A DNA stretch of 64,000 nucleotides from Streptomyces sp. CG 926 (lineage in GTDB: Bacteria > Actinomycetota > Actinomycetes > Streptomycetales > Streptomycetaceae). The stretch is taken from positions 992,001 to 1,056,000 of the forward strand of contig NZ_QGGZ01000001.1 of NCBI RefSeq assembly GCF_003148825.1, in the 5' to 3' direction. Positions 25,315 to 34,013 of this stretch are shown here, in pieces. Numbering within the stretch: position 1 is the stretch's first letter; each line of letters opens with the position of its first letter. Under the pieces are notes generated by a model. It was not told where the DNA came from, ran no database searches, and worked only from the letters and a program-made list of their open reading frames with translations. The position numbers and the translations under genes are program-made.

Positions 25315-27369
25315 TCAGCCCTTGGTGGAGGGCGCCTTCGGGGGTCGCGGGGTGTCCACCGGGCCGCGGCGCACCGCGCCCGGGGCGTTCCAGTCCTGGC
25401 GCTTCTTCGCCCGCCGCTTGGCGAGCTCGGAGGACTCCAGCTGGTAGGGCACCGAGGTGACCATCACGCCGGGGGTGAAGAGCAGCCGGCCCTTGAGGCG
25501 CAGCGCGCTCTGGTTGTGCAGGAGGTGTTCGTACCAGCGGCCGACGACGTACTCGGGGATGTAGACGCTGACCGCGTCGCGCGGGTTCTCGCTGCGCAGG
25601 CCCTTGACGTACTCGACCACCGGGCGGGTGATCTCGCGGTACGGCGAGTCGAGGATCTTGAGCGGGACGTTGATCCCGCGCCGGTCCCATTCCTCGCGCA
25701 GGGCCTTGGTCTCGGCCGGGTCGACGCTGATGCTGAGCGCTTCCAGGGTGTCCGAGCGGGTCAGCTTGGCGAACGCCAGGGCGCGCAGCGTGGGCTTGTG
25801 GACCTTGGAGACCAGGACGATCGAGTGGACCCGGGAGGGCCGCACGCTGTCCTCGCTGGGGCCCTCGGCGGCGGCGATCTCCGCGGAGACGCGGTCGTAG
25901 TGCTTACGGATCGCGCTCATCGTGCCGTAGAAGATCACCATGCCGAGCAGCGCGACCCAGGCGCCGTGGGTGAACTTGGTGGCGAGGACGACGACCAGCA
26001 CCATGCCGGTGAAGAAGGCGCCGAAGGTGTTGATGGCCCGGCTGCGGTGCATCCGGCGGCGGGCGGCGACGTCGTGCTCGGACTTCAGGTGCCGGTTCCA
26101 GTGCCGGACCATGCCGATCTGGCTCAGGGTGAAGGAGACGAACACGCCGACGATGTAGAGCTGGATCAGCTTGGTGGAGTCGGCGTCGTAGATCCACACG
26201 AGCAGCATGGCCGCGCCCGCCAGCAGCACGATGCCGTTGGAGAAGGCGAGCCGGTCGCCGCGGGTGTGCAGCTGGCGCGGCAGGTAGCGGTCCTGGGCGA
26301 GGATCGAGCCGAGCAGCGGGAAGCCGTTGTACGCGGTGTTCGCGGCCAGGAAGAGCACCAGCGCGGTGGCGGCTGCCAGCAGGATGAACAGGAAGCTGCC
26401 GTTACCGAAGACGGCCTCGGCGACCTGGGAGATGACCGGGTGCTGGACGTACCCGGGTCCGACCGGGACGCCGCCCTTGAGCAGGTCCTCGGCGGGGTCC
26501 TCGGCCATCCGGACGTCGGTGGCCATGGCCAGGGCGATGATCCCGCAGAACATGGTGACGGCCAGGCCGCCCATGAGGGCGAGGGTGCTGGCCGCGTTCT
26601 TGCTCTTGGGCTTGCGGAAGGCGGGCACGCCGTTGCTGATGGCCTCGACACCGGTCAGGGCGGCACAGCCGGAGGAGAAGGCCCTCAGCAGCAGGAACAC
26701 CATCGCGAAGCCGGCAAGGCCCTGCTGCTCGGGCTTGATCTCCAGATCCGCGGTGGGAGCCGTCATGGTCTCGTCGAGGACGATGCCCTTCCAGGCACCC
26801 CAGCCGATCATGACGAAGACGGCGGCGACGAAGACATAGGTCGGGATCGCGAAGAGTTTCCCGGATTCCTTCACACCACGGAGGTTCATGAGTGTGAGGA
26901 GAAGGATCATGACCATCGCCGAGAGCACCTTGTGCTCGATCACGAAATCCACCGCGGAGCCGAGATTCTCGACCCCGGAGGAGATCGACACGGCGACGGT
27001 CAGGACGTAATCGACGAGCAGGGCGCTCGCCACGGTGAGGCCGGCCTTGGGGCCGAGGTTCGTGTTGGCCACCTCGTAGTCGCCGCCACCGCTCGGGTAG
27101 GCATGGACGTTCTGGCGGTAGGACGCCACGACGGTGAACATCAGCACGACGACCGCGAGCGCGATCCAGGGGCTGTACTGGTACGCCGACACGCCCGCGA
27201 TCGACAGGACCAGCAGGACCTCGCCAGGGGCATATGCCACGGACGAGAGCGGGTCGGAGGCGAAGACGGGAAGGGCGATCCGCTTGGGAAGGAGTGTTTC
27301 TCCGAGGCGGTCGCTGCGTAGCGCCCGGCCGATCAGGATCCGTTTGGGCACGTCGGTCAGTTTGGACAC
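25315..27369 (-). CDS. APC-superfamily permease of the KimA-like (KUP) potassium importer type
   Basis: The 684-residue protein has about twelve membrane helices. It opens with 'LPVFASDPLSSVAYAPGEVL' and 'SYRQNVHAYPSGGGDYEVAN', signatures of the KimA/YdaO group. A cytosolic C-terminal domain of about 200 residues with a universal-stress-like pattern follows ('HSIVLVSKVHKPTLRALAFA'). KimA of Bacillus is a high-affinity K+/H+ symporter inhibited by c-di-AMP. The assignment to potassium here is supported by two adjacent divergent TrkA/RCK genes and nearby kdpDE; an amino acid substrate remains possible. The only available start is the GTG, which lacks a Shine-Dalgarno sequence (see promoter entry). 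Confidence 0.82.
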   Translation of the reverse strand: MSKLTDVPKRILIGRALRSDRLGETLLPKRIALPVFASDPLSSVAYAPGEVLLVLSIAGVSAYQYSPWIALAVVVLMFTVVASYRQNVHAYPSGGGDYEVANTNLGPKAGLTVASALLVDYVLTVAVSISSGVENLGSAVDFVIEHKVLSAMVMILLLTLMNLRGVKESGKLFAIPTYVFVAAVFVMIGWGAWKGIVLDETMTAPTADLEIKPEQQGLAGFAMVFLLLRAFSSGCAALTGVEAISNGVPAFRKPKSKNAASTLALMGGLAVTMFCGIIALAMATDVRMAEDPAEDLLKGGVPVGPGYVQHPVISQVAEAVFGNGSFLFILLAAATALVLFLAANTAYNGFPLLGSILAQDRYLPRQLHTRGDRLAFSNGIVLLAGAAMLLVWIYDADSTKLIQLYIVGVFVSFTLSQIGMVRHWNRHLKSEHDVAARRRMHRSRAINTFGAFFTGMVLVVVLATKFTHGAWVALLGMVIFYGTMSAIRKHYDRVSAEIAAAEGPSEDSVRPSRVHSIVLVSKVHKPTLRALAFAKLTRSDTLEALSISVDPAETKALREEWDRRGINVPLKILDSPYREITRPVVEYVKGLRSENPRDAVSVYIPEYVVGRWYEHLLHNQSALRLKGRLLFTPGVMVTSVPYQLESSELAKRRAKKRQDWNAPGAVRRGPVDTPRPPKAPSTKG

Positions 27370-27376
27370 GCAGAGG

Positions 27377-27406
27377 ATCGTAAGCGTTCGAAATCAGACT
27401 GACGAA
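27377..27406 (-). promoter_or_regulatory. Possible promoter for a leaderless permease mRNA
   Basis: On the reverse strand TACGAT ends seven bases before the permease GTG, and TTCGTC lies 18 bases further upstream. An in-frame TGA upstream excludes an earlier start, and no ribosome site precedes the GTG. This spacing would place +1 at the GTG itself, as in leaderless transcripts. Confidence 0.4.
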
Positions 27407-27589
27407 CCCCCCACCCCCTCATACCGCAATCCCGCCGCAATTCCTCCCCACCCGCACCACCACTGCGACCCAAGAGGTCCCATGGGTGACCACCCGTGTG
27501 TAGCTTGGGCCATGGTCTGAGACCCTGTTAAACCAGAGCATGCAATGAGGCTGGGAACCAGCGAGTCGCTGACAGCCGGAAGGACGGCC

Positions 27590-28258
27590 GTGCACATCGT
27601 CATCATGGGTTGCGGAAGGGTGGGCTCCGCCCTCGCGCAAACCCTGGAACAGCAGGGGCATACGGTCGCCGTCGTCGACCAGGACCCCACCGCATTCCGC
27701 CGGCTCGGCGCCGGATTCGGCGGCCGCCGTGTCACCGGTGTCGGCTTCGACCAGGACACCCTGCGGGAGGCGGGAATCGAGGACGCGGGCGCCTTCGCCG
27801 CCGTCAGCAGCGGTGACAATTCCAACATCATCGCCGCCCGCGTGGCCCGCGAGATGTTCGGCGTCGAGAACGTCGCGGCCCGCATCTACGACCCCAAGCG
27901 CGCCGAGGTCTACCAGCGCCTCGGCATCCCCACCGTCGCCACCGTGCGGTGGACCGCCGACCAGATGCTGCGCCGGCTGCTCCCCTCGGGCGCCGAGCCG
28001 CTGTGGCGCGACCCGAGCGGTGGGGTGCAGCTCGCCGAGGTGCACACCTCCGCCGCGTGGATCGGCCACAAGGTCAGCAAGCTCCAGGAGGAGACGGGCG
28101 TCCGCGTGGCGTTCCTCACCCGCCTGGGCGAGGCGATGCTGCCCACGTCGGCGACGGTCCTGCAGGAGGGCGACCTCGTCCACGTGATGATGCGCACGGA
28201 CGAGATCGACAAGGTCGAGGCGGCGTTCGCCGAGGGGCCTGAGGAGGCACACGCATGA
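27590..28258 (+). CDS. TrkA/RCK-family potassium-uptake regulatory protein (first of pair)
   Basis: The 222-residue protein has a Rossmann RCK_N domain ('IVIMGCGRVGSALAQTLEQQ', with the acidic 'VVDQDP' at the end of strand 2) and a C-terminal TrkA_C domain ('LAEVHTSAAWIGHKVSKLQE'). Such subunits bind NAD(H) or nucleotides and gate K+ channels or transporters. The GTG at 27590 is used because GGAAGGAC lies just upstream. It overlaps the second RCK gene (ATGA) and diverges from the KimA-like permease, which is probably its partner. Pairs like this are called ceoB/ceoC in some actinobacteria. Confidence 0.9.
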   Translation: MHIVIMGCGRVGSALAQTLEQQGHTVAVVDQDPTAFRRLGAGFGGRRVTGVGFDQDTLREAGIEDAGAFAAVSSGDNSNIIAARVAREMFGVENVAARIYDPKRAEVYQRLGIPTVATVRWTADQMLRRLLPSGAEPLWRDPSGGVQLAEVHTSAAWIGHKVSKLQEETGVRVAFLTRLGEAMLPTSATVLQEGDLVHVMMRTDEIDKVEAAFAEGPEEAHA

Positions 28259-28917
28259 GGGTCGCGATCGCCGGTGCGGGAGCGGTGGGCCGATCCATCG
28301 CGGGCGAACTGCTGGAGAACGGCCACGAGGTGCTCCTGGTCGACAAGGCCCCGACGGCCATCTCGGTCGAGCGGGTGCCGCAGGCCGAGTGGCTGCTGGC
28401 CGACGCCTGCGAGATCACCTCGCTGGACGAGGCCGCGTTGCAGCGCTGCAACGTGGTCATCGCGGCCACCGGAGACGACAAGGTCAACCTCGTCGTCTCG
28501 CTGCTGGCCAAGACCGAGTACGGGGTCCCGCGCGTGGTGGCCCGCGTCAACAACCCGAAGAACGAGTGGCTCTTCAACGAGTCCTGGGGTGTCGACGTCG
28601 CCGTCTCCACGCCGCGCCTGATGTCGGCCCTGGTCGAGGAGGCGGTGAGCGTCGGCGACCTGGTACGGCTGCTGCGCTTCAGCCACGGCGACGCCAACCT
28701 GGTCGAGCTGACCCTGCCGGCCGACTCCTCGGTCGCGGGCACCCAGATCGGCGACATCTCCTGGCCCGAGGACACCTCGCTGGTCACGATCATCCGGGGC
28801 AACCGGGTCCTCACCCCGCACGGGGAGGAGACCTTGGAGCCGGGCGACGAACTGCTCTTCGTGGCCGCCCAGGCCCGTGAGGAGCAGCTGGAGGACCTCC
28901 TCCAGGCCCGTCGCTAG
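28255..28917 (+). CDS. TrkA/RCK-family potassium-uptake regulatory protein (second of pair)
   Basis: The 220-residue protein has the same layout: 'VAIAGAGAVGRSIAGELLEN' with 'LLVDKAP' for nucleotide binding, 'VVIAATGDDKVNLVVSLLAK', and a C-terminal TrkA_C domain ending 'LEPGDELLFVAA'. Translation is coupled to the first RCK gene by a four-base overlap, suggesting the two form a hetero-assembly. A strong hairpin follows 32 bases later. Confidence 0.9.
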   Translation: MRVAIAGAGAVGRSIAGELLENGHEVLLVDKAPTAISVERVPQAEWLLADACEITSLDEAALQRCNVVIAATGDDKVNLVVSLLAKTEYGVPRVVARVNNPKNEWLFNESWGVDVAVSTPRLMSALVEEAVSVGDLVRLLRFSHGDANLVELTLPADSSVAGTQIGDISWPEDTSLVTIIRGNRVLTPHGEETLEPGDELLFVAAQAREEQLEDLLQARR

Positions 28918-28949
28918 CGGCCGGCCGCCCTGCGGGCCTGCTCGACGAC

Positions 28950-28981
28950 GAAGGGGGCGCCCCGGCCGGGGCGCCCCCTTC
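28950..28981. terminator. Perfect 32-base palindrome, bidirectional terminator
   Basis: The arms start GAAGGGGGCGCCCC and form a stem of at least 14 pairs around GGCC. It lies between the convergent TrkA pair and DUF3159 genes. The remaining bases up to 29260 hold no gene that I can support. Confidence 0.75.
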
Positions 28982-29260
28982 GGCCTTCCCCGCGACGAGC
29001 GTGGCCGAGGCCCCGGCCCGTCGGCCCTACGGCCGGCCGCCTGCGTGACCGTCGGCACCCGCTCCCCGGCTCTACGGCCTGCCACCTCGCCACCTCGCCG
29101 GCCGGACGGCCGGAGGACCCCACGGTCGGACGACCCGACCGCCGGACTGCCGGACGGCCCTGGGCCCCTGCACGACGTACCCGCTGCGCACGCGCGGCAG
29201 CGCGAAGGGGCGGGACCGGCCTCCTGGGTCGGTCCCGCCCCTCTCGTCAAGCTGTGGCCG

Positions 29261-30001
29261 TCAGGCCTTGGGCGCCTTCGCGGCGGCCTCGGCGGCCTCC
29301 TTGGCCTCCCACTCCGCGATCACGTTGATCGGCGGCGGTGCCTTCGCCAGGAAGACCCAGGTGAAGTACACCGCGAGCACCATCGGCGGGAGCTTCAGTG
29401 CGATCAGCACCCAGCCCAGCTGCGTCGCGTCACCCCAGAAGTACAGCGGGAAGAGGATCGCGTACTTGGCGAGGAAGATCAGGCCCCAGGCCAGGCTGGC
29501 CTTGACGTACGCCTGCTTGCGTCCGGGGTTGCGGGTGCGCCAGGACAGGTTCTCCTTGAACACCGGCCCCAGGATCACGCCGAGCAGGGGGAAGCCCACC
29601 AACGCCGAGAGCGTGAAGACCACGCCCAGACCCGCGCCGTAGATCATGCCGGGCAGGTAGAAGCCCTTCGGGTTGCCCGAGAAGAGGGCGAAGGCCACGC
29701 CCACGCCCACGCCGAAGACACCGCTGAAGGCGTGCTTGACGGTGTCCCTGCGGACGAGCCGCACGATCACCAACAGGACCGCGACGGCTCCCGCGGCGAT
29801 CGCGGACATCTGCACGTTCTTGTTGATCGTGTAGATCATCACGAACAGCAGGCCCGGGAGCATCGTCTCCACGGTGCCCCGGATGCCGCCGAAGGCATCG
29901 AAGAGCGCCGCCTGGGTCACGGCCTTCTGGTCCTCCGAAGGGGCGGCCGCATGGCGCGGTCCGGCCGGTTCCGGGGTGGTCGGTTTGTCGAATGACGTCA
30001 C
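29261..30001 (-). CDS. DUF3159 membrane protein
   Basis: The 246-residue protein has about six hydrophobic segments between residues 45 and 225 ('MLPGLLFVMIYTINKN', 'FSGVFGVGVGVAFALFSGNP', 'LGWVLIALKLPPMVLAVYFT'). The sequence around 'GNPKGFYLPGMIYG' is typical of DUF3159, an actinobacterial membrane family of unknown function. It starts three bases after the OB-fold gene and is the last member of the kdpD-kdpE-OB-DUF3159 series. A role in membrane transport or ion homeostasis would fit, but nothing in the sequence proves it. Confidence 0.88.
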   Translation of the reverse strand: MTSFDKPTTPEPAGPRHAAAPSEDQKAVTQAALFDAFGGIRGTVETMLPGLLFVMIYTINKNVQMSAIAAGAVAVLLVIVRLVRRDTVKHAFSGVFGVGVGVAFALFSGNPKGFYLPGMIYGAGLGVVFTLSALVGFPLLGVILGPVFKENLSWRTRNPGRKQAYVKASLAWGLIFLAKYAILFPLYFWGDATQLGWVLIALKLPPMVLAVYFTWVFLAKAPPPINVIAEWEAKEAAEAAAKAPKA

Positions 30002-30004
30002 CGG

Positions 30005-30424
30005 TCAGTGCTCCTGTCCGAGCGGGCGGAGTTCGTACTTCGGGTTGAAGAGCACCCGACGGCCGTGGGTCATGGAGATGCGCCCCGAGGCGATCATGCG
30101 CCGGCCGGGCTCGATTCCCACGATCGAGCGACGCCCGAGCCAGACCACGTCCAGCGCGGCCGAGCCGTCGAAGAGCTCGGCCTCCAGGGCGGGGACGCCC
30201 GCACGCGGCCGCAGGGTGACCGTACGCAGGGTTCCGGTCACCTTGACTATCTGACGGTCGTGGCAGTCGCAGATCCGCGTACACCCCGCGGCTTCTGCGT
30301 CCTCCTGCAGCTCCGCCGAATGCAGCTCCTCCTGGGAGGTGGACAGCCGCTCAATCATCCGGCGGAACCGGCCCGCAGGCCTGGCCGGCTTCGCGGGCTT
30401 CTCGGGACGCGGTTCAGCACTCAT
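30005..30424 (-). CDS. OB-fold nucleic-acid-binding domain protein
   Basis: The 139-residue protein has a basic, Pro-rich N-terminus. An OB-fold of about 80 residues follows ('RQIVKVTGTLRTVTLRPRAG', 'LDVVWLGRRSIVGIEPGRRM', 'MTHGRRVLFNPKYEL'). The layout resembles the RecG wedge or tRNA-anti type OB domain. Conserved actinobacterial neighbours of DUF3159 have this form. It lies 24 bases after kdpE on the same strand. The nucleic acid ligand is unknown. Confidence 0.82.
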   Translation of the reverse strand: MSAEPRPEKPAKPARPAGRFRRMIERLSTSQEELHSAELQEDAEAAGCTRICDCHDRQIVKVTGTLRTVTLRPRAGVPALEAELFDGSAALDVVWLGRRSIVGIEPGRRMIASGRISMTHGRRVLFNPKYELRPLGQEH

Positions 30425-30448
30425 ACAGGAAGCCTACCGGCGTGCCCA

Positions 30449-31135
30449 CTACCGCTCGAAGCGGTATCCCATGCCCGGCTCGGTGATGAAGTGCCGCGGG
30501 TGCGAGGGGTCCGCCTCCAGTTTGCGCCGCAGTTGGGCCATGTAGACCCGCAGGTAGTTCGTCTCGGTGCCGTACGAGGGCCCCCAGACCTCCTGGAGCA
30601 ATTGCTTCTGGCTGACCAGCTTGCCGCGGTTGCGGACCAGCACCTCCAGCAGGTGCCACTCGGTCGGTGTCAGCCGTACGTCGCGGCCCTCGCGCGCGGC
30701 CTTCTTGGCGGCCAGGTCCACCGTGAAGTCGGCCGTCTCCACGATCACCTCGTCCTCGCCGGAGCCGGCGGCCGGCTCCGCCCGCCGGACGGCGGCGCGC
30801 AGCCGCGCCAGCAGCTCGTCCATGCCGAAGGGCTTGGTGACGTAGTCGTCTGCGCCCGCGTCCAGCGCCTCGACCTTCTCGTCGGAGCTGTGCCGGGCGG
30901 AGAGGACCAGGATCGGTACCCGGGTCCAGCCGCGCAGGCCCTTGATCACCTCGACGCCGTCCATGTCGGGCAGTCCGAGATCGAGGACGACCACGTCGGG
31001 GTGGCGGGCGGCCGCCAGCTCCAGTGCGGTCGCGCCGTCGGCCGCGGCGTCGACCTCGTACCTGCGCGCCTTCAGGTTGATCACAAGGGCTCGGACGATC
31101 TGCGGCTCGTCTTCCACCACGAGCACCCGGGTCAT
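30449..31135 (-). CDS. kdpE: KdpE-type response regulator
   Basis: The 228-residue OmpR-family regulator has a receiver domain (acidic pair 'VEDE', phospho-acceptor Asp52 in 'VVVLDLGLPD', Lys in 'DDYVTKPF') and a winged-helix DNA-binding domain ('LTPTEWHLLEVLVRNRGKLV', 'YLRVYMAQLRRKLE'). The linker and C-terminal sequence are KdpE-like. It overlaps kdpD by four bases. In other bacteria KdpE activates kdpFABC under K+ limitation. No kdpFABC is in this window, so its targets may include the nearby KimA-like permease. Confidence 0.92.
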   Translation of the reverse strand: MTRVLVVEDEPQIVRALVINLKARRYEVDAAADGATALELAAARHPDVVVLDLGLPDMDGVEVIKGLRGWTRVPILVLSARHSSDEKVEALDAGADDYVTKPFGMDELLARLRAAVRRAEPAAGSGEDEVIVETADFTVDLAAKKAAREGRDVRLTPTEWHLLEVLVRNRGKLVSQKQLLQEVWGPSYGTETNYLRVYMAQLRRKLEADPSHPRHFITEPGMGYRFER

Positions 31136-33828
31136 CGAGGTCCTGCCTTCTGTCGCGTCATCCGATCACGGTCGTGATCAAGTTCTGTCGGTCCCGTCGA
31201 TCCCGTCGGTCCCGTCGGTTCTGTCGGTCCTGCCGGTCCCATCGGCTCCGTAGGTCCCGTCGGCTCCGTCGGTCGCGCCGTCGTACCCGCGCCCGCGCCC
31301 ACCGTCGCACGCTCCACCGCCCGGGCGCCTGGCACCGCGCGCAGGGTCAGCACCATGGTCAGCCCGCCCCCGGGGGTGTCCTCGGCCGTCAGGGTGCCGT
31401 CCATGGCCTCGGCGAACCCGCGGGCGACGGCCAGCCCGAGGCCCACGCCGGCCCCGCGCGGGGCGTCCCCGTACCGCTGGAAGGGGGCGAAGATCCGCTC
31501 CTTGGCCTCGTCGGGCACGCCTCGCCCGCGGTCGACGACCCGGACCTCGACCCGGTCGCCGAGGCAGCTGGCCGCCACCAGGACGGGCTCCCCGGCCGGG
31601 CTGTACTTGACGGCGTTCTCCACCACGTTGGCCACGGTCCGCTCCAGCAGCCCCGGATCCACCGCCACCATCGGCAGCGTCTCGGGCACGTCCAGCAGCA
31701 CGCTGTCCTCCGGTACGCCGCCCAGCGCCATCGGGACCACCTCGTCGAGGTCGATCTCCCGGATCAGCGGGGTGACGGTGCCGGTCTGCAGCCGGGACAT
31801 GTCGAGCAGGTTGCCCACCAGGTGGTCGAGGCGGTCGGCGCCGTCCTCGATGCCTTCGAGGAGCTCGGCGCGGTCCTCCTCGCTCCACTCCACGTCGGCG
31901 GAGCGCAGGGAGCTCACGGACGCCTTGATGGAGGCCAGCGGCGTACGGAGGTCATGGCTGACGGCGGCCAGCAGTGCGGTGCGGATGCGGTTGCCCTCGG
32001 CCATGCGGCGGGCCTCCTCGGCCTCGTCGACCAACCGCCGGCGGTCCAGGACCACGGCCGCCTGCGCCGCGAAGGCGCCGAGGACCCGGCGGTCCTCGGC
32101 GGGCAGCACGCGCCCGGACAGGGCCAGGGCCAGGTGGTCCCCGATGGGCATGTCCACGTCCGCGTCCTCGGGCCGGGCGACGGGGCTCGGGCCCACGCTG
32201 CAGGCCGGTTTCCACGGCTCCACGTCGCTCGCCCGCTCCAGCAGGGCGACGGACTCCATGGCGAAGGTCTCGCGCACCCGCTCCAACAGGGCGTCCAGCG
32301 CGGTCTCGCCACGCAGCACGCTGCCGGCCAGGAAGGAGAGGATCTCGGACTCCGCGCGCAGCCGGGCGGCTTGGTGGGTGCGTCGGGCGGCCAGGTCCAC
32401 CACGGAGGCCACCGAGACGGCGACCCCGAAGAAGACGGCGATGGCGACGATGTTCTTGGGATCGGACACCGTGAAGCGGTGCAGCGGCGGCGCGAAGAAG
32501 TAGTTCAGCAGCAGCGAGCCGAGGGCGGCGGAGGCCAGGGCCGGCCAGAGCCCGCCGAGCAGCGCGGCCGCCACCGTCAGCGACAGGAAGAGCAGCATGT
32601 CGTTGGCGAGGCCGAGGTCCGCGTCGACGTGCGTGAGCAGCAGGCACAGCAGGACGGGGAGGATCGTCCCCACCGCCCAGCCGGCGATGATCCGGGTCCG
32701 CCCCAGCCGGGCCGCCGAGCGCGCCACAGGCAGGCCCCGGCCCTTGGCGACGTGCTCGTGCGTGACGATGTGGACGTCGAGGTCGGGCCCCGAGTCGCGG
32801 GCGACGCTCGCGCCGACGCCGGGCCCGAGGACGTACTGCCACGAGGGGCGGCGGCTGGAGCCGAGCACGATCTGGGTGGCGTTGACCCCGCGGGCGAAAG
32901 CGAGGAGGGCGTCGGGAATGTTGTCGCCGATCACATGATGGAACGTTCCGCCCAGGTCCTCGACCAGAGTCCGCTGGACCGCGAGCTCCTTCGGCGAGGC
33001 GGCGGTCAGCCCGTCGCTGCGGGCGATGTAGACGGCCAGGATCTCGCTGCCCGAGCCCTTGGCGGCGATCCGCGAGGCCCGCCGGACGAGCGTGCGCCCT
33101 TCCGGCCCGCCGGTGAGCCCGACGACGATCCGCTCCCGCGCCTGCCAGGTCGAGCGGATCCCGTGCTCGCCCCGGTACTGCTGGAGGTACTCGTCCGCCC
33201 GGTCGGCCACCCACAGCAGCGCGAGCTCGCGCAGTGCGGTGAGGTTGCCCGGCCGGAAGTAGTTGGACAGGGCCGCGTCGACCTTCTCGGGCTTGTATAT
33301 GTTCCCGTGCGCCATCCGCCGGCGCAGGGCCTGCGGGGACATGTCGACCAGCTCGACCTGGTCGGCCCGGCGGACCACCTCGTCCGGCACGGTCTCCCGC
33401 TGCCGCACCCCGGTGATCGACTCGACCACGTCCCCCAGCGACTCCAGGTGCTGGATGTTCACGGTGGACACGACGTCGATGCCGGCCCGCAGCAACTCCT
33501 CCACGTCCTGCCAGCGCTTGGCGTTGCGCGAGCCGGGCACATTGGTGTGCGCGAGCTCGTCCACCAGCGCCATGGCGGGCCTGCGGGCGAGGAGCGCGTC
33601 CACGTCCATCTCTGTGAAGGCGGCCCCGCGGTACGTCAGGGCCTTGCGCTCGACCTGTTCGAGGCCGTGGAGCATGACCTCCGTGCGCGGCCGGTCGTGA
33701 TGCTCGACGAAGCCGACGACGCAGTCCGCGCCCCGCTCCACCCGACGGTGCCCCTCGGAGAGCATCGCGTAGGTCTTGCCCACACCGGGTGCCGCGCCGA
33801 GGTAGATCCTGAGCTTGCCGCGTCCCAT
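31132..33828 (-). CDS. kdpD: KdpD-type sensor histidine kinase
   Basis: The 898-residue protein has the KdpD order: an N-terminal KdpD domain with Walker A 'GAAPGVGKT' and 'VDELAHTNVPGSRN'; a universal-stress domain; a DUF4118 segment with four membrane helices (about residues 385-490); a GAF-like linker; HisKA with 'SHDLRTPLASIKA' (His625); and HATPase. It senses K+ or turgor and phosphorylates KdpE. The ATG at 33828 is chosen with GGAG ten bases upstream; an ATG at 33837 is too close to that site. The C-terminus carries an unusual Thr-Gly-Pro repeat tail. Operon: kdpD-kdpE-OB-DUF3159. Confidence 0.92.
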   Translation of the reverse strand: MGRGKLRIYLGAAPGVGKTYAMLSEGHRRVERGADCVVGFVEHHDRPRTEVMLHGLEQVERKALTYRGAAFTEMDVDALLARRPAMALVDELAHTNVPGSRNAKRWQDVEELLRAGIDVVSTVNIQHLESLGDVVESITGVRQRETVPDEVVRRADQVELVDMSPQALRRRMAHGNIYKPEKVDAALSNYFRPGNLTALRELALLWVADRADEYLQQYRGEHGIRSTWQARERIVVGLTGGPEGRTLVRRASRIAAKGSGSEILAVYIARSDGLTAASPKELAVQRTLVEDLGGTFHHVIGDNIPDALLAFARGVNATQIVLGSSRRPSWQYVLGPGVGASVARDSGPDLDVHIVTHEHVAKGRGLPVARSAARLGRTRIIAGWAVGTILPVLLCLLLTHVDADLGLANDMLLFLSLTVAAALLGGLWPALASAALGSLLLNYFFAPPLHRFTVSDPKNIVAIAVFFGVAVSVASVVDLAARRTHQAARLRAESEILSFLAGSVLRGETALDALLERVRETFAMESVALLERASDVEPWKPACSVGPSPVARPEDADVDMPIGDHLALALSGRVLPAEDRRVLGAFAAQAAVVLDRRRLVDEAEEARRMAEGNRIRTALLAAVSHDLRTPLASIKASVSSLRSADVEWSEEDRAELLEGIEDGADRLDHLVGNLLDMSRLQTGTVTPLIREIDLDEVVPMALGGVPEDSVLLDVPETLPMVAVDPGLLERTVANVVENAVKYSPAGEPVLVAASCLGDRVEVRVVDRGRGVPDEAKERIFAPFQRYGDAPRGAGVGLGLAVARGFAEAMDGTLTAEDTPGGGLTMVLTLRAVPGARAVERATVGAGAGTTARPTEPTGPTEPMGPAGPTEPTGPTGSTGPTELDHDRDRMTRQKAGPR
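31186..31272 (-). repeat. Nine-base minisatellite encoding a (Thr-Gly/Glu-Pro)n tail on KdpD
   Basis: On the reverse strand about nine degenerate ACCGACGGG-like units encode 'PTEPTGPTEPMGPAGPTEPT' and a similar continuation, a collagen-like tail after the HATPase domain. The unit is a multiple of three, so changes in copy number stay in frame. Confidence 0.7.
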
Positions 33829-33929
33829 GCGCCCCATTCTCCGGGACGTGCGCGTCGCGCACGCACCGATCGGGGCTCCGGCGCCGATCCCTGACGGATC
33901 CCTGACGCGGCACGCGGCCGGCGCCGACA

Positions 33930-33968
33930 AGCCGGTGGGCCCCACCCCGAAGGAGTAGGGCCCACCGG
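33930..33968. terminator. Hairpin between DUF3710 and kdpD
   Basis: An 11-base perfect inverted repeat (GCCGGTGGGCC and complement, 17-base loop) lies between the DUF3710 stop and the kdpD start, both on the reverse strand. It probably ends the thioesterase-dut-DUF3710 transcript. Confidence 0.65.
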
Positions 33969-34013
33969 CCGAAACGCATGACGAGCCCCCCTGTGCGCGG
34001 GGGCCGTCCGAGG

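Noticed and set aside
27370..27589. c-di-AMP (ydaO) riboswitch upstream of the KimA-type permease
   Set aside because: The conserved ydaO core sequences are not visible, and a promoter-like box ends seven bases before the start.
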